From Oscillospiraceae bacterium (GTDB lineage: Bacteria; Bacillota; Clostridia; Oscillospirales; SIG627), in assembly GCA_015063605.1 (NCBI GenBank), contig SVTV01000031.1, forward strand, positions 1-34,764: 34,764 nt of DNA. The letters run 5' to 3'. Within the stretch, counting starts at the first letter, position 1. Every line of letters starts with the position of its first letter. The notes below the pieces were generated by a model that was not told where the DNA came from, did no database searches, and saw nothing but the letters and a program-made list of their open reading frames with translations. Positions 31,660 through 34,764 of the stretch are shown one piece after another. Both the position numbers and the translations under genes were made by a program.

Positions 31660-32952
31660 ATGATATTTACCGAAAAATATAATGACCGTCTGGGCGAAAA
31701 ATACCTTTACGGCGTTCATGAAACAGGTCTTGAGATATTTATGGTTCCCAAGGATCATATAAGATCCACAGCGATCCTTGGTACAAGATACGGCGCTATG
31801 CACAGAATATTCAAAACCGAGAAGGACGATGATTTTATAACGGTTCCCGACGGTGTGGCGCATTTTCTGGAGCATAAGCTTTTTGAAAACGAGGACGGAT
31901 CCGACACATTTTCCCGTTTCGGAGAATACGGCGGAAACGCAAACGCTTTTACTTCCGATGAAATGACGGCTTATTACTTTACCGCTACCGATAATTATTA
32001 CGAGAATCTTGAGATACTTCTCGATTTCGTGTCAAGCCCTTATTTTACGGAGGAGACTGTAAAAAAAGAGCTTGGAATAATCGGTCAGGAATTGAAGATG
32101 TATCTTGACAACCCTTACAGAAGGCTTTACAAGAACCTACTTGAGGCTCTTTATGTTGACAGCCATATAAAGATCGATGTGGGCGGTACGGAGGAATCCA
32201 TAGCGAAGATCACCCCCGAGATACTTTACCGCTGCTACGGTACATTTTACAATCTTACTAATATGACTCTGTGCCTTGCAGGCTCCTTTGAAGCTGACAA
32301 GGTAGTAAAGATCTGCGACAAGATATTGAAGCCCTCCGAGCCTGTTACAATAACCCACAGCTTCCCCGAGGAGCCCGAGTATATCAACAAGGAGCTTATT
32401 TCGGAGAAATTCCCCATAGCTCTTCCCATGTTCTATGCGGGCATCAAGGACAATATGACGGCGGACAAGGAAAAGGATCCCATTTCTTCATTGAAGAGGA
32501 TATGGGAGCATAAGATAATTTCCGAGCTTCTTTTCGGAAAGTCCTCCGATTTTTATAACGATCTTTACGATAAGGGTCTTATAAACGATAAGTTTTCCGC
32601 AGGCTACAGCAGCGGATGTAATTATTCCTTCATTTATTTCTGTGCGGAAACACGCACTCCCGATAAGGTCATAGAGCTTATCAAGGAAAAGATAAACAAG
32701 ACATGCGATGATACAGACAGCCTGAAGGAGGATTTTGAGATCTGCAAGAGGATGATATACGCCGATTGCCTCCAGGAATGGAATTCCACGGCGGATATTG
32801 CGGAGCTTTTGCTTGAATACCGCTTTATGGGTGCGGATGCATTGGATATTCCCGATGTGGTCTCCGCCATCACCTTTGAGGATATAGTGAAGAGGCTCAA
32901 GGAAAGCTACTGCACCGAAAAAATGGCGGTAAGTCTTGTAGAGCCCAAATAA
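31660..32952 (+). CDS. M16 family zinc peptidase, catalytic partner (YmfH-like)
   Basis: A 430-aa protein with the M16 zinc motif HFLEH (about residues 67-71) and the downstream glutamate region KKELGIIGQELKMYLDNPYR, so it should bind zinc and cut peptides. GGNANAFTSDEMTAYYF is the typical substrate-strand segment. The C-terminal domain lacks the R...Y pair that its neighbour has (here LYDKGLINDKFSAGY). The start at 31660 is taken because AAAGGA lies 9 bases before this ATG; a TTG 18 bases upstream would place the ribosome site inside the coding region. It follows the partner gene by 49 bases and precedes an alpha/beta hydrolase gene by 11 bases, all one operon. Confidence 0.9.
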   Translation: MIFTEKYNDRLGEKYLYGVHETGLEIFMVPKDHIRSTAILGTRYGAMHRIFKTEKDDDFITVPDGVAHFLEHKLFENEDGSDTFSRFGEYGGNANAFTSDEMTAYYFTATDNYYENLEILLDFVSSPYFTEETVKKELGIIGQELKMYLDNPYRRLYKNLLEALYVDSHIKIDVGGTEESIAKITPEILYRCYGTFYNLTNMTLCLAGSFEADKVVKICDKILKPSEPVTITHSFPEEPEYINKELISEKFPIALPMFYAGIKDNMTADKEKDPISSLKRIWEHKIISELLFGKSSDFYNDLYDKGLINDKFSAGYSSGCNYSFIYFCAETRTPDKVIELIKEKINKTCDDTDSLKEDFEICKRMIYADCLQEWNSTADIAELLLEYRFMGADALDIPDVVSAITFEDIVKRLKESYCTEKMAVSLVEPK

Positions 32953-32963
32953 GAGGTACAGAT

Positions 32964-33899
32964 ATGTCGAAAAGTGCAGCGGATGATATAAAGAAGAAGT
33001 GGCTTGAAGCCATGGGAAAGCCCTTCGACGGTCATACGGGAGGAAAAGCGGAAATAATAAAGCGTTTTTCCCGTGATGAATTTGACGGTGAAATATACAT
33101 TCAGGAAAACGGAAGCGGAAAGCACCAGCGTGTTATGATGTTATTTCCGAAAAACATGACGGAAAAAGCTCCCGCTGTCGTTGTACCCTTCTATTTTCCC
33201 GAGGCAATGATGGGAGGCGATCCCGTTACGGGTGAAAGTCTTGAATCATTCAAGGGAGTGGAGATGATGCTCCATCTTACCCGCCGCGGATATATTACCG
33301 TCAGTGCCGATTCGTACCATCTGACTTATATCGAAAGCGAAAAGGACCGCCTTGATTTTTCACGCTGGCAGGATGCCGCCGATGAGTTGAGAAGAGATCA
33401 TCCCGATTACAGCGGTATCGGAAAGCTTGTAAGTGACACACGTCTTCTTATAGATATGCTTTGCGATGATCCCCGTGTTAATACTTCGCGGATAGGTATA
33501 GCCGGTCATTCATTGGGCGGTAAGATGGCATTTTATACGGGATGTCTCGATGATAGGATATGCGCTGTTCTTGCAAGCGATTTCGGTATATGCTGGGATC
33601 AGACTAATTGGCATAACGATTGGTATTGGGGAAACAGTGTAAACGAGCTGAAAAAATGCGGTATGGATCACGCCGAGCTTATTGCTGCGGGCGCTATGAA
33701 GCCCTTCTGCCTGATTGCCGGTCAGTATGACAATGAGGAGAGTTATGAAATGATGCTCAAGGGTGCAAGCCTTTGCGATGCGCTTGATATGGTTTCCGAG
33801 CGGTTTTGCTTTATAAACCATGCAACGGGACACAGACCGCCTCTTTGGGCGCTTGAAAAAGGATACGATTTCCTGGACAAGTGGGTAAAGGATAAGTAA
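32964..33899 (+). CDS. Alpha/beta hydrolase, acetyl-xylan-esterase/dienelactone-hydrolase-like
   Basis: A 311-aa cytosolic hydrolase. The nucleophile elbow is IAGHSLGGKMAFYTG (Ser183). Asp256 in IAGQYDNEES and His290 in ATGHRPPLW complete a plausible triad at normal spacing. A long insert with YHLTYIESEKDRLDFSRWQD (about 118-137) and ICWDQTNWHNDWYWGN resembles large carbohydrate-esterase-like hydrolases. No signal peptide. GAGGT lies before the ATG, 11 bases after the M16 gene, so it is the last gene of that operon. A link between a peptidase and an esterase is not obvious. The substrate is unknown; acetylated or other esterified sugars are one possibility. Confidence 0.8.
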   Translation: MSKSAADDIKKKWLEAMGKPFDGHTGGKAEIIKRFSRDEFDGEIYIQENGSGKHQRVMMLFPKNMTEKAPAVVVPFYFPEAMMGGDPVTGESLESFKGVEMMLHLTRRGYITVSADSYHLTYIESEKDRLDFSRWQDAADELRRDHPDYSGIGKLVSDTRLLIDMLCDDPRVNTSRIGIAGHSLGGKMAFYTGCLDDRICAVLASDFGICWDQTNWHNDWYWGNSVNELKKCGMDHAELIAAGAMKPFCLIAGQYDNEESYEMMLKGASLCDALDMVSERFCFINHATGHRPPLWALEKGYDFLDKWVKDK

Positions 33900-33905
33900 A
33901 ATGAG

Positions 33906-33949
33906 AAAACAGAGAAAATATGCGTGGGTGCATATGATCTCTGTTTTTT
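33906..33949 (+). terminator. Terminator after the hydrolase gene
   Basis: AAAACAGAGA (33906-33915) pairs with TCTCTGTTTT (33938-33947), with an inner ATATGC/GCATAT, and then more T. Strong in both directions. Confidence 0.85.
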
Positions 33950-33969
33950 GCGTTTTAGGGTTGCTCTCT

Positions 33970-34662
33970 TTGCAGTAAGGGCGAAGCCCTTCTGAGTTGT
34001 TGAATGTTGAGGACAATTCCTCCGCAGCCCATGGCCCCCTTGTTAAAGGGGGCTGTCACCGAAGGTGACTGGGGGATTTACTTTTGCGTTGAGTAAAATC
34101 CCTCCGTCATGACTACGTCATGCCACCTCCCTTTGGCAAGGGAGGCATATAGATCTAACTTCGAGTGAAATTTAATAAATTAGGGTTATATTTGACCTCA
34201 AGTCAACGTGATTCAATAGAGATCCGCACAACCCCATGCCTCCTTTGTGTAAAAGGAGGTGGCTCGCGTTAGCGAGACGGAGGAATTGTCATTCGATAAC
34301 TAATAATCATATCTGACTTGAAGTATGTGTGATTCAATAAAAGTCAGCACAAACCATGGCTCCTTTAGGTGTAATGCAGATGCGAGCATCTGCGGAGCTG
34401 TCACCGAAGGTGACTGGGGGATTGTTTTTAACTTTTTTCAACTCTGAGCCTCTCCCCGTGGGAGAGGTGTCACGCCTTGTGCGTGACGGAGAGGGCAATG
34501 AGGTGGGGTATTAGCCCTTGCTTTCAGCCCTCTCTGCCATGACTTCGTCACGGCATCTCTCCCGCAGGGAGAGACTTTGGGTTGTTTTACGTTGAGAACA
34601 ATTCCTCAGTCAGCCATACGGCTGACAGCTCCTTTTGCACAAAGGAGGGCAGATTATAATAA
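33970..34662. repeat. Cluster of at least seven double-hairpin palindromic elements
   Basis: Each unit has a purine/pyrimidine stem and a second GC-rich stem. About 34033-34074: GCCCCCTT/AAAGGGGGC and GTCACC/GGTGAC. About 34097-34150: CATGAC/GTCATG and CCTCCCTT/AAGGGAGG. About 34235-34290: CCTCCTTT/AAAGGAGG and CTCGC/GCGAG. About 34353-34426: GCAGATGC/GCATCTGC and GTCACC/GGTGAC. About 34449-34495: CCTCTCCC/GGGAGAGG and GTCACGC/GCGTGAC. About 34530-34575: GCC..GTCACGGC and TCTCTCCC/GGGAGAGA. About 34611-34655: GTCAGCC/GGCTGAC and CTCCTTT/AAAGGAG. Two neighbouring units (from 34208 and 34329) also share flanking DNA such as GTGATTCAATA, a 121-bp period. I see no gene here. Confidence 0.75.
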
Positions 34663-34764
34663 TAAGTGCAACACCCGAAAAAAGTATAGACAATATTCTC
34701 ACCAAGGTGTAAAATGTAGTTACCACACAACATTTTTGAACGGAGGTAAGAATATTGTCCTACA
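34663..34764 (+). mobile_element. Left end of a probable IS30-family element with the first codons of its transposase
   Basis: The repeat cluster stops at about 34662 and a different sequence begins (AAGTGCAACACCC and on), which fits a terminal repeat. An ACGGAGGTAAG ribosome site lies 6 bases before a TTG start at 34755, and the visible codons read M-S-Y. A start MSYKHLT is typical of many IS30-family transposases. GACAATATTCTCACC (34689) and GGTAAGAATATTGTC (34745) are inverted copies with one mismatch and flank the promoter region. The window ends after 10 coding bases, so this is a cautious call. Confidence 0.4.

Overview
The window looks like chromosomal DNA from an anaerobic, fermentative Clostridia-type Bacillota, probably an uncultured gut lineage. 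The evidence is: strong -35/-10 promoters with 17-bp spacers and AGGAGG-type ribosome binding sites; a two-gene NifS/NifU iron-sulfur module; PduL and GGGtGRT proteins; a carbohydrate ABC importer operon without its own ATPase and with DUF5696 and Yip1 proteins; an M16 peptidase pair; and IS30-type insertion sequences. The species cannot be named from the sequence alone.

Layout. 1-1670 is a scarred accessory segment: the 5' part of an unrecognised gene, a truncated four-helix-bundle gene, an array of small hairpins, a tRNA-Thr/tRNA-Tyr operon, an IS30 transposase stump and an XRE regulator broken by a 13-bp tandem duplication. 1673-5175 holds an orphan lipoprotein solute-binding protein and nifS-nifU. 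5167-6157 is a long spacer with 45-bp tandem repeats, a strong promoter and a long leader. 6158-18085 is one co-directional seven-gene operon: a 1005-aa solute-binding protein with two duplicated beta-sandwich modules, a permease pair, an NHL-TPR-Yip1 membrane protein, a DUF5696 protein and a second permease pair, closed by a strong terminator. 18283-21588 carries an SDR dehydrogenase, then pduL, a NifU-like scaffold gene and a GGGtGRT gene. 21585-25736 is accessory again: a second hairpin array, a CE15-like esterase, a RelE-type toxin-antitoxin pair on the minus strand, two abutting gene fragments, a third repeat end, and an AlbA_2/HATPase regulator with phased upstream repeats. 25902-33899 returns to ordinary genes: a degenerate CapA protein and a lipoprotein, MTA/SAH nucleosidase, a Gfo/Idh/MocA oxidoreductase, an M16 peptidase pair and an alpha/beta hydrolase. 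33900-34764 is gene-free repeat DNA made of at least seven double-hairpin elements, ending in what looks like the start of an IS30-family transposase.

How the parts work together. The large operon probably imports a carbohydrate with an ATPase shared from elsewhere in the genome. Its Yip1 and DUF5696 proteins suggest a larger envelope assembly than a simple importer. PduL, the NifU-like protein and GGGtGRT look co-expressed and form a module whose purpose is not known to me. The most unusual DNA-level signals are the hairpin arrays (three related 3' ends, one next to a four-helix-bundle gene remnant) and the helically phased TTTCGAAA sites in front of the AlbA_2 regulator.
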